Assembly (NCBI GenBank): GCA_039638595.1
Contig: JBDIWM010000011.1
Location: forward strand, 1 to 47,558
Direction: 5' to 3'
DNA from: Atribacterota bacterium
GTDB taxonomy: Bacteria > Atribacterota > Atribacteria > Atribacterales > Caldatribacteriaceae
Length of the DNA stretch: 47,558 nt
The notes under the pieces: generated by a model
What the model was told of the DNA's origin: nothing
The model's database searches: none
What the model saw: the letters and a program-made list of their open reading frames with translations, nothing else
In this document: in pieces, positions 31,953-41,690 of the stretch
Layout: every line of letters starts with the position of its first letter
How positions within the stretch are numbered: position 1 is the stretch's first letter
Program-made: the position numbers and the translations under genes

Positions 31953-33623
31953 ATGAAGGTGCTCGAAGGGATTCCACTTCGATTTCTCAAGCAGGAACTC
32001 GAACCCCAGATCAGGGAAAGCCGAATTCAGAAAGTTTTCCTGTATCCATCAAGGCACGAGACAAGATTTGAACTGTATACACCCCAGGGGCGGCGATTTC
32101 TGGTTTTATCCTGTCATCCTGACATAAGCCTCCTTTTTCTCAGCACTTTGAAAGATACCCAATATTCCGGAGCACAAAACACACAGTGGGTCCAACTCCT
32201 CAACAAATACCTGGTTGGGGGGGAAATTCTCTCCGTCGAGCAGGAGGGATGGGATCGTATCCTTCGCCTTAAGGTCAAAAATACCTCCCTGTGGGAGGAA
32301 ACTAACGAGTTTCTCCTGTTTATCGAGCTTACCGGGAGGAACGCCAACTGCATTCTGACCCAAAACGATACCTCCCTGACCATCCTGGGAACATACCGGA
32401 AAATAACTCCCGAAAAGAGTCGTTTTCGAGTGATTCTTCCTGGTCACCCATATATGCTCCCCCCTCAGAAAGATAAAGAGGACCCCTTTGCCCTCATGGA
32501 AGGAAAGAGAGAACTCGATCTTCCCCCAGATACCGAAAAGGTGGAACAATGGATTATCGACCACGTTAACGGCGTCGGGCCATTTCTGGGAAACGCAATT
32601 GCCATGGGAATCTCCTTCTGGAAAGTCAATCTTGCCACCGCACTCTCGCAACTCATCGCACCGCTTTGCCAAACCCCACCACCTCTTTTTACGTTTTCGC
32701 CTTCTCCATACGAACCACCCCAGGGAGTCTTCTGGCAAAATCCGCTCTACTCTTTCGAAGCGTACTGCCATCATCATTCATCCTGGAATGAAGCCCTAAA
32801 GCACTTTTACCAAAAATGGTGGGAATATAAAGAAAGAGAAATTCAAGAAAAAGCCAAGCAAAAAAGAATCCAAAAAGAGCTGGATTTTCTCGATAACGAA
32901 ATTCAGGAAGTGAAAAATCTCCTCCAAGAAGAGGAAACCATAGAGGAAACCCGGAGCAAAGGTGAACTGCTGAAGATTTTACCTGCCTTAGAAGTACTGG
33001 AAGAAACAGAAACCATGATACGGGTCAAAAATCCTTTTACCGGGAACGAAACCACCATAGCACTCAATCCCCTGCTCACCAAAAACCAGAATATGCAACA
33101 CTACTTCCGTCTCTACCGTAAAATGCTGAATCGCAACCAAAAGTTACAGGAAAAACTGGTTGAACTCGAACACAAGAGGAGAAAAATCCTTCAGAACAAT
33201 GAAGTTTGGGAAGAAGTTTGGTCCAGCATATCCGGTTCCTCCTCTTCTCCGTTCCGGAAACTGAAAACCGCCCAGGGAAGCGAAATCTGGATCGGGAAAA
33301 GTCAGAAGAGCAATCAGAAATTACTCCGGAGCGCTTCTCGAGACGACTACTGGCTCCACGTCCGGGACCTTCCTGGCGCCCATGTCATTCTCAAGCTTTC
33401 CCCCAAAGGAAATAAAAATAAAGAGGAGGAAATACAGCAAGCAGCCCAGTTAGCTGGTTACTTTTCTGCAGGGAAAAACGATTCCAAGGTAGAAGTCATC
33501 GTCACCCAGGTGAAGTATCTTCACTCCATTCCGGGAGTCATGGGAAAAGTGTCCTTTCGCAACGAAAAAACCATCCTTGTCCAGCCGACCTGGCCAAAAA
33601 ACATCATCGTTCAAGAAGACTAA
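31953..33623 (+). CDS. rqcH: NFACT-family ribosome quality control protein RqcH
   Basis: A 556-residue NFACT protein (RqcH, formerly FbpA/fibronectin-binding-like). The NFACT-N domain includes the WDRIL segment with the Asp-Arg pair used for Ala-tRNA binding in B. subtilis RqcH, and LTGRNANCIL. The middle has helix-hairpin-helix and coiled-coil parts (about 290-400); the C-terminal NFACT-R domain has SRDDYWLHVRDLPGAHVIL. It adds alanine tails to chains stalled on the 50S subunit. The ATG at 31953 is chosen; the open frame runs far upstream over yicC but has no family likeness there. Its stop overlaps that of rluD. Confidence 0.92.
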   Translation: MKVLEGIPLRFLKQELEPQIRESRIQKVFLYPSRHETRFELYTPQGRRFLVLSCHPDISLLFLSTLKDTQYSGAQNTQWVQLLNKYLVGGEILSVEQEGWDRILRLKVKNTSLWEETNEFLLFIELTGRNANCILTQNDTSLTILGTYRKITPEKSRFRVILPGHPYMLPPQKDKEDPFALMEGKRELDLPPDTEKVEQWIIDHVNGVGPFLGNAIAMGISFWKVNLATALSQLIAPLCQTPPPLFTFSPSPYEPPQGVFWQNPLYSFEAYCHHHSSWNEALKHFYQKWWEYKEREIQEKAKQKRIQKELDFLDNEIQEVKNLLQEEETIEETRSKGELLKILPALEVLEETETMIRVKNPFTGNETTIALNPLLTKNQNMQHYFRLYRKMLNRNQKLQEKLVELEHKRRKILQNNEVWEEVWSSISGSSSSPFRKLKTAQGSEIWIGKSQKSNQKLLRSASRDDYWLHVRDLPGAHVILKLSPKGNKNKEEEIQQAAQLAGYFSAGKNDSKVEVIVTQVKYLHSIPGVMGKVSFRNEKTILVQPTWPKNIIVQED

Positions 33624-34543
33624 CCATGAAGGGATGAAGCAAAATACTGCCGCACAAATTCCCGCATATCTGAGGGTAAAGAAGCTGCAAAAATCATTCG
33701 TTTCTTTAAAGTCGGATGAGAAAAAACCAGGGTAAACGCATGCAAGGCCTGACGGGAAAAATAGGCACTTCCTTTTGTACTTCCATAGAGTAAATCCCCT
33801 GCGATTGGATACCCTGCAAAGCTTAAATGCGCTCGAATCTGGTGTGTCCTTCCCGTCCTGGGTTTCACCAGAAGAAGAGAAAAATCCTCACGAACCCCAA
33901 GCACCCGAATCTCGGTATAACAGGGTTTCCCTCTCCAATTTTTCACCTCCATGCGCAGAGGATTTTTGCGACTCCTGCCAAGAGGTACATCGATGATTCG
34001 ACCCTCTTTCCATTTCCCCTCCACAACCACCAGGTAGGACTTCTCCACGCGACGAGCTTTGAATTCCTGCACAAGATGCAAATACGCCTGATCCGATTTT
34101 GCAACCACCATAACACCGGAAGTGTCTTTATCCAGGCGATGCACCACTCCGGGACGAAGGGGCAAGCCATAGCGAGAAAGCGAAAAACCATGATAAAGAA
34201 GGGCATTCACCAGGGTATTGGTTTCAAAGGGCGATACTGGATGAACCGAAACCCCACTCCGTTTGGAAAGAACCACAATCTCAGCGTCTTCATATAGCAC
34301 GTCGAGCGGCAAAAATCGTGGGGTAGGAGAAAGAAAGTTCTCTTCTGGCCAGCAAATTTCCAAAAGGTCGCCTGGTTGCAGTTTTTTACTCGGTTTCTTT
34401 TCCACAACCCGGTTCACCTTCACCCGTCCTTCTTTGATGAGCCGAGCAAGAAGGGAGCGAGAAATGTCCGGGAAATTCCCTTTCAACCACACATCCATGC
34501 GAGGAGAAAAATCGTAGACATAGAGTTTTCGAGTTTTCACCAT
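33620..34543 (-). CDS. rluD: RluD-family pseudouridine synthase
   Basis: A 307-residue RNA pseudouridine synthase. An N-terminal S4 RNA-binding domain (SRSLLARLIKEGRVKVN, about 28-44) is followed by the catalytic segment VVHRLDKDTSGVMVVAK with the active Asp, then VKPRTGRTHQIRAHL. It modifies helix 69 uridines of 23S rRNA in E. coli; the exact target here is inferred. It follows lspA with a 7-base overlap, the classic Gram-positive order. Confidence 0.94.
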   Translation of the reverse strand: MVKTRKLYVYDFSPRMDVWLKGNFPDISRSLLARLIKEGRVKVNRVVEKKPSKKLQPGDLLEICWPEENFLSPTPRFLPLDVLYEDAEIVVLSKRSGVSVHPVSPFETNTLVNALLYHGFSLSRYGLPLRPGVVHRLDKDTSGVMVVAKSDQAYLHLVQEFKARRVEKSYLVVVEGKWKEGRIIDVPLGRSRKNPLRMEVKNWRGKPCYTEIRVLGVREDFSLLLVKPRTGRTHQIRAHLSFAGYPIAGDLLYGSTKGSAYFSRQALHAFTLVFSHPTLKKRMIFAASLPSDMREFVRQYFASSLHG

Positions 34544-34989
34544 TTCCCGTGCAGGAGAAGTCGATATCCGAAAAGGAACACACCCCCTAAAATCAGCACA
34601 TCTCCCAAATTAAAGGTAGCCCAGAACGATGGTTCGATAAAATCAACCACGTACCCCCACCGCAAGCGGTCCAGAAGGTTTCCCCAGGCACCAGCCAGAA
34701 AAAGAGAGCCTCCCAAAAGGAAAAGGAGTGACACCTCGTTCCTCTTTCCCATCCATAAAAGAAAAGCAATGGTTAACCCCACAGTAATAACCAGTATTCC
34801 AAATCGACTGAGGAGCATCAAACCAAAAGCACTCCCCACATTCTCACGCAGACGCAACTCCAAAATGCCCTTCCACAGAGTTAGGGAACGTCCCCGAAGG
34901 GTTTGTAGAGCCCAATATTTGGTTACTTGGTCTGCCAAAAAACCCAAACCAAAAACACCCAGAAAGTACATCCACTTCTGTTTAATCAA
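34537..34989 (-). CDS. lspA: Lipoprotein signal peptidase
   Basis: A 150-residue membrane aspartic protease with four helices. The catalytic Asp residues lie in GNLLDRLRWGYVVDFI and ATFNLGDVLIL, and GFLADQVTKYWAL and RENVGSAFGL are the other family motifs. It removes the signal peptide of prolipoproteins after lipid attachment. It overlaps divIVA by four bases. Confidence 0.97.
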   Translation of the reverse strand: MIKQKWMYFLGVFGLGFLADQVTKYWALQTLRGRSLTLWKGILELRLRENVGSAFGLMLLSRFGILVITVGLTIAFLLWMGKRNEVSLLFLLGGSLFLAGAWGNLLDRLRWGYVVDFIEPSFWATFNLGDVLILGGVFLFGYRLLLHGKW

Positions 34990-35555
34990 GACCGCTTTAT
35001 CCTGCCTTCATCTTTAAAGTCTTTGAGAGAAAAACGAGCAATTTCTCCTCCGGTCTCTTCTTCCTCATTTTTTGTTCCTTCTTTTCTGTTTTCTTCAACA
35101 ATGTCCCATCCCTTCCCTTTCCATTCAATACTTTCCATGAACGTCTGCAGGAGAGATCGGAAGCGAATCTGGAAAAGACGGTACTTTTCCAGAAGCTCGT
35201 TATACCCCATTTCAATTGTTTTCTTCTTTTCCAGTGCATCGTCAACAATTTTGCGGGCTTTCATCTCTGCCTCTTCCACAATCATCGCTGCTTCCTTTTT
35301 GGCTAACCCTTTTTCAATTTCCAGTTGTTTCCTCCATTCCTCCATCTGAGCATCAATTCTTTTCAAATATTCCTCTTTCTCAGTTAATTTCTTCTTGAGT
35401 TCCCGATTTTCCTGGATAACCTTTTCTCTCTCCGTTAAAAGTGCTTCCCAGTGAGCAGCCAATTCTTCTAAAAACTCCCGAACCTCAGCTTCATTGTATC
35501 CTCGAAAAGAACGGCTAAAATCAACCTCTACGATGTCCTCCGGTTTCCAATCCAT
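34986..35555 (-). CDS. divIVA: DivIVA-domain protein
   Basis: A 189-residue DivIVA family protein. It begins MDWKPEDIVEVDFSRSFRGY, the membrane-curvature-binding start of the domain, and NEAEVREFLEEL follows; from about 40 to 150 it is long coiled coil. I choose the ATG at 35555 with GGGGTGA before it; the longer open frame belongs to proC in another frame. DivIVA marks curved poles and septa. It stands after proC and before lspA. Confidence 0.92.
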   Translation of the reverse strand: MDWKPEDIVEVDFSRSFRGYNEAEVREFLEELAAHWEALLTEREKVIQENRELKKKLTEKEEYLKRIDAQMEEWRKQLEIEKGLAKKEAAMIVEEAEMKARKIVDDALEKKKTIEMGYNELLEKYRLFQIRFRSLLQTFMESIEWKGKGWDIVEENRKEGTKNEEEETGGEIARFSLKDFKDEGRIKRS

Positions 35556-35562
35556 GTTCTTG

Positions 35563-36375
35563 TCACCCCATCTCGGCAAACAACGCCACAAGGCGTTCAT
35601 ACGCCTCTTCAAATCCCTCCATAACGATTCCTTTAAAACCTCTTTTTTCCAAGGCTTTAATTCCCGCAATCGTGGTTCCACCCGGGGAAGCAACCAGATT
35701 CTTGAAATGTGCTGGATGTAATTTCTTGGTCTTCAATAGGGTAGCTGTACCCAAGACCGTTTGCAACGCAATTTTGAGGCTTGTTTCCCAGGGCAAACCC
35801 ATGGCTACCCCTTCATCCATCATCCCTTCGATGAACATTGCGATCATTCCCGGACCGCTTCCACTCAATGCAGTAAAATACCCCAGGTTTTCCTCCTGGG
35901 TTTCAAAAATCCACCCCAGAGAAGAGAGGAGAAACAACAGTTCTTCTCTTTCTTCCTGAGGCACCGATTCTGAAAAACAGATGGGTACCACACCCTCACC
36001 AACCTCCACACAGAGATTGGGCATCAGACGAACGAGTTTGGTCTCTTTCCCCAGGAGTTCCTGCCATCTTCCGAGGGAAAACCCGGCAACGACCGAAATA
36101 AAAGTGGTATGCTGAAAGAGTTTCAATACTTTACAGGCTTCCTCAACGTTTCCCGGTTTCACCGCCACAAAAACAAAGCGCGGAGAAAGCCCATCAAACG
36201 CCTCAATATTTTGCAGACCAAGAACATTGGCCAATTCTTGAGAGCGCTCCGGTAAAACGTCATAGAGAAAAAAGTGAAACTTCTTATGCCAGTTGTCGCG
36301 CCAAAGCCCTTTCACCAGAGCACTACCCATGTTGCCACATCCTAAAAAGAGAATCGAATCTGTCACCAATTTCAC
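35563..36375 (-). CDS. proC: Pyrroline-5-carboxylate reductase
   Basis: A 270-residue ProC, last enzyme of proline synthesis. The NAD(P)H loop is FLGCGNMGSALVKGL, and the C-terminal dimer/active region has LVASPGGTTIAGIKALEKRGFKG. The start overlaps the yggS stop by four bases (ATGA type). Both genes are often paired near the division cluster. Confidence 0.95.
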   Translation of the reverse strand: MKLVTDSILFLGCGNMGSALVKGLWRDNWHKKFHFFLYDVLPERSQELANVLGLQNIEAFDGLSPRFVFVAVKPGNVEEACKVLKLFQHTTFISVVAGFSLGRWQELLGKETKLVRLMPNLCVEVGEGVVPICFSESVPQEEREELLFLLSSLGWIFETQEENLGYFTALSGSGPGMIAMFIEGMMDEGVAMGLPWETSLKIALQTVLGTATLLKTKKLHPAHFKNLVASPGGTTIAGIKALEKRGFKGIVMEGFEEAYERLVALFAEMG

Positions 36376-37052
36376 CTCTCTCCAAAGAGTGCCCTTCCCA
36401 GCCTCAACATCGTGGATCCCTCCAGAATGGCCCAGTGAAAATCATCACTCATTCCCATTGAGAGCTCCCGAACTTCTTCTTTAAAAATGCCTCTCCGGTT
36501 CACCTCGTCTCGAAGTTCTCGCAGTCGACCAAAAACCCTTCTGACTTCGCTCTCACCAGCTTGAGGACCAATCGTCATCAAACCAACCACTCGAATGCGA
36601 AGCCACAGAGCAATACGCTCCAAAAAGGGGAAAACATCTCTTTCGGAGATTCCACCCTGAGTTTCCTTACCAGTAAGGTTCACCTGAACAAAAATAGGAT
36701 AATCCCTCAAGCGTAAATTTTCAAGTTCTCTTTCTATTCTGGTAATAACTTCCAGTCGATCCACCGAGTGAATGACATGGAAATACTGCACAACCTTCTT
36801 CACCTTATTGGCCTGCAAACGCCCTACAAAATGCCACTCAACTCCCTCATGCGAAATTTGAAGCACTTTGGGCAGTGCCTCTTGAAGGCGATTTTCGCCC
36901 AGAAAGCGAACCCCACTGGCAACGGCTTCCTCAATTTTCTCCACCCCCACACCTTTGGTGACCGCCACCATTTGAATTTCTTCCGCCTTTCGACCTGCTT
37001 TCTGAGCAAAGAAGTCAATTTTTTCTCGAACCCGTTCCAGATTTTCTCTCAC
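36372..37052 (-). CDS. yggS: PLP homeostasis protein YggS
   Basis: A 226-residue PLP-binding protein of the YggS/PLPBP family, keeping free pyridoxal phosphate low. The PLP lysine is in MVAVTKGV, and FLGENRLQEALPKV, WHFVGRLQANKVKKV and LSMGMSDDFHWAI are conserved. It follows the radical SAM gene and precedes proC. Confidence 0.96.
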   Translation of the reverse strand: MRENLERVREKIDFFAQKAGRKAEEIQMVAVTKGVGVEKIEEAVASGVRFLGENRLQEALPKVLQISHEGVEWHFVGRLQANKVKKVVQYFHVIHSVDRLEVITRIERELENLRLRDYPIFVQVNLTGKETQGGISERDVFPFLERIALWLRIRVVGLMTIGPQAGESEVRRVFGRLRELRDEVNRRGIFKEEVRELSMGMSDDFHWAILEGSTMLRLGRALFGER

Positions 37053-37070
37053 CCCATTGCTTTTCCCCCT

Positions 37071-38627
37071 TCAGTTCTCCACCATAGTCCAGGGTCTTAT
37101 GTCATTCTCCCAAGGATGGCGAGGCCATTCTTCAGGGTCTCGTTTTAAATCCCGAAGTACCTTCCGCCATACAGTGAGGCTTCCTCCCCCGGCTAAAACT
37201 TCAGGTATTTTCTCAGCCAGCAATCGATCTCCCCGGGAAAGCAATAATTCCAAAAAAGCAAAACGGGGGCTCTCTCCAAAAATTTCGATTTTCAACTTTC
37301 GCACATACCCTTCAAATACCTCTTTCTCTCTTTTCCAAACCTGAAACGGTGGCGGTACAAAATCCTGTAAAAGAGTGTGGGGTTTTGGCACCAGAAAACT
37401 GTACGAAACCGTTACCTTCGAGGGAGAAATCATTTCCGTAATTTCCCTCAAAAACTCGACATCTTCCTCAATTCCACCACCTGGTTTACCCAACATAAAA
37501 TACAGCTTCACCTTATCAAAGCCCACTCGAATAGCTTGGTTAACGAGTGCCTTCCACTCCTCGTTCTTTAAACCCTTACCCAAAAAGGTCCTTAACGCAC
37601 AGTTTCCACTTTCCGGAGCAATGGTAAGCGTCCGCAATCCACCCTTTCGCAACAGAGCAAAGAGCGACTCATCCTGCAGGAGTCTACGGCCTGAAAGTGA
37701 GGAACAGGTTAGCTCCTTTTCGTGTCTTGCCAGATAGTCCAAAAGCTCCTTCAAGTGAGGATGACTGAGCACATCTGAACCAACTAAACCGACCTTGGTT
37801 GTCCAGGAAAAGACGTAATCGAGCATACGGAGAACAAGTGGAAAAGAACGCTGGCGCAAAGGAGCATAAATAAAACTCCCCGCACAGAACCGACACCGGT
37901 AAGCGCACCCCCGATTAACCTCGATGAGCGCCGTTTGTTTAAAGTATGAAGAAGGGGTATAGAGAAAAGTCCTGGTTTCAAAACGATCAAGATGCACGGT
38001 TTGTCGAGAGACTGGAAACTGAAATCCCTCCTGTACCTCAAACTTGATCAAATCGCCATTCCTATAAACTGGAACAATCCCCTCCGGCACATAAACTCCG
38101 GGCAGAGAAGCAAGCATCCTTTTAAGCTCAGCTCGAGAGTACCTTGCCTCTTTTCCTTTTTCCCAAAGGGCCAGAATCTGAGCAAATACCTCTTCTACCT
38201 CTCCGATAAACGCCAAATCAACAAAAGGGGCAACAATTTCAGGATTCAAGGTTACCAGAGGCCCACCCGCAATCACCCAAGGGTCACGCTCATCTCGTTG
38301 TTGCGTAAAAATCGGAATCATCCCTTTTTGGAGAAGCGAAACCAGATTCAAAACATCAAACTCAAAGGACAAACTGAAAGCCAGAAGATCAAATGCACCA
38401 AGCGGGGCACGAGTTTCCATCGAAAAAGGACCAAAAGAGGAGAAAACCCTTTCCCCTCGCCAAGAAGGAGTTTCAAAAACCAGACGCAACAAAGATTGGT
38501 ACCCCAAATTTGACATTCCCCAGGCATATTCCCCAGGGAAACAGAGTGCAATCCTGAATCTCCCTACCTTGCTCAGAACGGGAAGCCCTTTTTCCTCACT
38601 CAGGAGAGAACGCACCAAACGTTCCAT
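37071..38627 (-). CDS. B12-binding-like radical SAM protein of unknown function
   Basis: A 518-residue radical SAM protein. Residues 1-190 resemble a B12-binding-like Rossmann domain without a clear DxHxxG motif (RIALCFPGEYAWGMSNLGYQ; IAGGPLVTLNPE). The radical SAM site is NRGCAYRCRFCAG with CxxxCxxC for the 4Fe-4S cluster, and a TIM-barrel part follows (TIAPESGNCALR, KLYFMLGKPGG). It resembles the TIGR03960-like group, often encoded near ribosome or division genes. The substrate is unknown. It lies between ftsZ and yggS, where Firmicutes often carry other genes. Confidence 0.8.
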   Translation of the reverse strand: MERLVRSLLSEEKGLPVLSKVGRFRIALCFPGEYAWGMSNLGYQSLLRLVFETPSWRGERVFSSFGPFSMETRAPLGAFDLLAFSLSFEFDVLNLVSLLQKGMIPIFTQQRDERDPWVIAGGPLVTLNPEIVAPFVDLAFIGEVEEVFAQILALWEKGKEARYSRAELKRMLASLPGVYVPEGIVPVYRNGDLIKFEVQEGFQFPVSRQTVHLDRFETRTFLYTPSSYFKQTALIEVNRGCAYRCRFCAGSFIYAPLRQRSFPLVLRMLDYVFSWTTKVGLVGSDVLSHPHLKELLDYLARHEKELTCSSLSGRRLLQDESLFALLRKGGLRTLTIAPESGNCALRTFLGKGLKNEEWKALVNQAIRVGFDKVKLYFMLGKPGGGIEEDVEFLREITEMISPSKVTVSYSFLVPKPHTLLQDFVPPPFQVWKREKEVFEGYVRKLKIEIFGESPRFAFLELLLSRGDRLLAEKIPEVLAGGGSLTVWRKVLRDLKRDPEEWPRHPWENDIRPWTMVEN

Positions 38628-38642
38628 TCAGAAAAAAAACAT

Positions 38643-39689
38643 TCATTTCCGCAGAAAGGTCGGGAAATCCAGATCGCCAGGGGAAAAAGAGTCAGAAAAT
38701 TGCTCTGTTTTGAGTCCATCATCCACAGGTTTTTCCTCATTAAACCCGGTAGCGATGACCGTTACTTCAATCTCCTCTTTCATTTTTTCATCAATCACAG
38801 CTCCAAAGATGATGTTGGCCTCCTGAGAAGCGGTTTGACTGATGATCTCTGCAACCCGGTTCACTTCCCAGAGTCCGAGATTCGGTCCTCCAGTGATATT
38901 AAAAAGAATCCCCTTCGCTCCTTCAAAAGGAGTCTCAAGGAGCGGACTACGAACAGCCATTTGCGCAGCTTCCTTCGCTCTTCCCTCTCCACTCGCTCTC
39001 CCAATACCCATAAGGGAAGTACCAGCATTTTCCATAATCGCTTTGACATCGGCAAAGTCCAGGTTAATGATCCCTGGAACGTTAATCAAATCGGAAATAC
39101 TTCGTATACCTTGTAAAAGAACATCGTCAACCATCTGAAAGGCTTCAACCACAGAAGTGGAAGCATCAATAATCTTGAGCAAGCGGTCATTGGGAATGAC
39201 GATTAACGCATCAACACTTTTTTGTAGGAGCACAATACCCTCTTCAGCCTGACGCATTCTTTTTTTACCCTCAAAAGAGAAGGGTTTGGTCACGACTCCA
39301 ATGGTCAGTACTCCTAATTCTTTTGCCACCGAAGCCACCACGGGTGCACCACCGGTACCCGTACCGCCACCCATACCAGCAGTAATAAACGTCATATCCA
39401 CACCTTCGAGCAGCTTAAAAAGTTTATCCTTGTCTTCCTCTGCAGCCCTTCGACCAATCTCAGGGTTCGCTCCCGCACCCAAACCTCGAGTTAATTTCGT
39501 TCCAATCTGAAGTTTCACCTCAGCTAGAGACTTCTTCAACACCTGGGTATCGGTGTTGATTGCTACAAAAGTCACCCCTTTCAGTCCCGCTTTAATCATT
39601 CGATTGACGGCGTTTCCCCCTCCACCACCAACCCCAATCACTTTGATATTGACCACACCATTATTGACACCTTTACTCTGAAACGACAT
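38643..39689 (-). CDS. ftsZ: Cell division GTPase FtsZ
   Basis: A 348-residue FtsZ. The nucleotide pocket has [13 protein letters not shown] (19-31) and the tubulin signature GGGTGTG (107-113); the T7 loop segment is [12 protein letters not shown] short linker leads to the C-terminal peptide DFPTFLRK, which binds FtsA. It forms the Z ring. The order ftsQ-ftsA-ftsZ is kept, and a ribosome site stands before it in the 18-base gap. Confidence 0.98.
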   Translation of the reverse strand: MSFQSKGVNNGVVNIKVIGVGGGGGNAVNRMIKAGLKGVTFVAINTDTQVLKKSLAEVKLQIGTKLTRGLGAGANPEIGRRAAEEDKDKLFKLLEGVDMTFITAGMGGGTGTGGAPVVASVAKELGVLTIGVVTKPFSFEGKKRMRQAEEGIVLLQKSVDALIVIPNDRLLKIIDASTSVVEAFQMVDDVLLQGIRSISDLINVPGIINLDFADVKAIMENAGTSLMGIGRASGEGRAKEAAQMAVRSPLLETPFEGAKGILFNITGGPNLGLWEVNRVAEIISQTASQEANIIFGAVIDEKMKEEIEVTVIATGFNEEKPVDDGLKTEQFSDSFSPGDLDFPTFLRK

Positions 39690-39707
39690 TTTCCATACCT
39701 CCAGTGT

Positions 39708-40967
39708 TCAACCCATCATGAAAAAATCCTTTAACCAACTGATAACCCTGGACCCTTTTTCCTCTAAGTTAAGGAAAAGAGTTACCATATCGTTCCGCTC
39801 CGATTTTTCATTAAAAGCAAACTGCAAAAGACCACAAGCAGTAGAAAAAATAGGGTTCGCTATACTCTGTACCATACCCACATAGTTCTTGCTATCCGGG
39901 TAACCAATTCTCGCTGGAAGTTTGAGGAAGGAAGAAGCAAAATCGGCAATGTTTTCTAAAAGTGCCGAGCCACCCGTGATCACCATACCTCCTCGCAGAA
40001 AGGAGAAAAACCCCGAAGACTTCATTTCTTTTCCTAAAAGGAAAAAGATTTCCCGAACTCTGGCCTCGATAATTTTGCAAACATACTTCCTTTCAATGGT
40101 CTTGAGCGAAGAAGAACCCAGATCCCGCACTTCGATCAACTCGTCATCCTGAATATGACCACTAAACGCACTTCCGTAACTGAGCTTTACCCTCTCAGCT
40201 TCGTCACGATACGTTCGCATACCGATACTTAAATCAGACGTTAAGTGTTCCCCACCTACAGGAATAACTCTGGAATACCGAACACTCCCTCCGTAGAAGA
40301 GGGTGAGATCGGTGGTGCCACCACCAATGTCGACCAAGGCCGTACCTATTTCCTTTTCCATGGGAGTGAGCACCGCCAGCGATGAAGCAAGGGGTTGAAA
40401 AATCGTTTGAGTAATTTCCAAACCTGCCTGACGAAAAACTTTAACAAAACTTTGAAATTGGTTCTCTTGAGCAAGTACCAGATGCACCGAAACTTTAAGT
40501 TTTGACGCCACCATACCTACTGGGTCCACGACGTTCGTTCCATCATCCAAGAGGTACTCTTGAGGGAAAATATGAATCACCTTCCGGGCAGTTAAATCAA
40601 TCTTGGAACGCGAACCCTCCACCGCCCTGGCCACGTCTTTGCTGGTAATTTCTCTTCCACTCTTCCCAAGAAAAATTTCGTGTTCCAGGTTTACCGAGGT
40701 GATATAATCTCCAGAAATACCCACATAGATATTTTCAGGAACCACCTTGGCGATGTCTACTGCCAGAGCAAAGGACTCACGTACTGCTTCAGAAACCCGG
40801 CTGATATCGACAATTTTTCCCTTTTTGATGCCCCGGGAACTGCTTAAACCCAACCCCAGAATTTCGATCGTCGAACCCTTCTTGCGGCCTATCAAAGTAC
40901 ATACCTTACTTGTTCCGACATCAATTGCTCCAACCAGCAACGACCCCGTACCTCTCATAAACGCCAC
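39708..40967 (-). CDS. ftsA: Cell division protein FtsA
   Basis: A 419-residue actin-like protein that ties FtsZ to the membrane. The ATPase motifs are AIDVGTSKVCTLIG, DIGGGTTDLTLFYGG and VITGGSALLENI, and the 1C subdomain (about 90-170) lies in its usual place. The C-terminal helix SRVISWLKDFFMM is amphipathic and fits membrane binding. It starts five bases after ftsQ. Confidence 0.97.
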   Translation of the reverse strand: MAFMRGTGSLLVGAIDVGTSKVCTLIGRKKGSTIEILGLGLSSSRGIKKGKIVDISRVSEAVRESFALAVDIAKVVPENIYVGISGDYITSVNLEHEIFLGKSGREITSKDVARAVEGSRSKIDLTARKVIHIFPQEYLLDDGTNVVDPVGMVASKLKVSVHLVLAQENQFQSFVKVFRQAGLEITQTIFQPLASSLAVLTPMEKEIGTALVDIGGGTTDLTLFYGGSVRYSRVIPVGGEHLTSDLSIGMRTYRDEAERVKLSYGSAFSGHIQDDELIEVRDLGSSSLKTIERKYVCKIIEARVREIFFLLGKEMKSSGFFSFLRGGMVITGGSALLENIADFASSFLKLPARIGYPDSKNYVGMVQSIANPIFSTACGLLQFAFNEKSERNDMVTLFLNLEEKGSRVISWLKDFFMMG

Positions 40968-40972
40968 ACTCT

Positions 40973-41689
40973 CTATTGGCTTTCTTCGGTCATAATGACA
41001 ATACCCTCGCCAGCTCGCAGATCAAATCCGAAAACCCTGATAGAACGAATACTCACTTCTCGTAAATACGGTCTCAACAACCTCGCTTTGCTTTTTACAT
41101 TCGACGCTCCTTCACATTTTATAACTATACCATTTCGAAGCCGAAGAATAAACAATCGTTCTCCAACAACCTCAATTGCTTCCAGAGGATAATCAAAACT
41201 ATTCTTCCAGGTGGTCACCAAAACGAGAACTTCTCTAAGCAAACCCTCATATTCTGAGGTGTACCGTTCCAACTTTTTAATCATGACCAGCGGTGACGAT
41301 GAATCAATCCTACATGGCACTTCTACCCCCTCTCCGTCAAAACAAACCAATCCTGTCTTTCCCTCCAGGGCAACCTCAGGCTTTCGCTCTTCAATGGTAA
41401 TTCGTAGAGTACGGGGGAAAACCTTTTCTACTCGGGCCCGTTTTATTCCGGGAAGTCTCTGCAGCACCTTTTCAAGTTCCCAGGAACGAATCCCAAAAAT
41501 GTTTTTGCCTTTGAGTTCTTCGAGGCGGTCCATCAAACGTTGCCCTAAAAGATCACGGTTTGCATCGATTTCCAGAGTGGTTACTTCAAACATGGCACTT
41601 CGGAAAACCATGGCAAAAATTCCAAAGGAAACAAAACCCAGAAAAAGGTAAAAAAAAAGATTTCCTGGAAAAGCTTCGTTTTCTTCCAA
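40973..41689 (-). CDS. ftsQ: Cell division protein FtsQ (POTRA domain), likely TTG start
   Basis: A protein of about 238 residues: a short cytoplasmic part, one membrane helix (FFYLFLGFVSFGIFAMVF), a POTRA domain (FEVTTLEIDANRDLLGQ to IEERKPEVAL) and a C-terminal beta part. It joins FtsL/FtsB-type proteins in the divisome. I choose a TTG at 41689, one base after the murB stop and just behind GGAG. An in-frame ATG at 41776 would overlap murB by 86 bases and adds residues unlike FtsQ. Confidence 0.88.
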   Translation of the reverse strand: MEENEAFPGNLFFYLFLGFVSFGIFAMVFRSAMFEVTTLEIDANRDLLGQRLMDRLEELKGKNIFGIRSWELEKVLQRLPGIKRARVEKVFPRTLRITIEERKPEVALEGKTGLVCFDGEGVEVPCRIDSSSPLVMIKKLERYTSEYEGLLREVLVLVTTWKNSFDYPLEAIEVVGERLFILRLRNGIVIKCEGASNVKSKARLLRPYLREVSIRSIRVFGFDLRAGEGIVIMTEESQ

Positions 41690-41690
41690 A

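Noticed and set aside
37992-38513. 173-codon plus-strand frame opposite the radical SAM gene
   Set aside because: It is Lys/Arg/Ser-rich shadow sequence without any domain or start signal.
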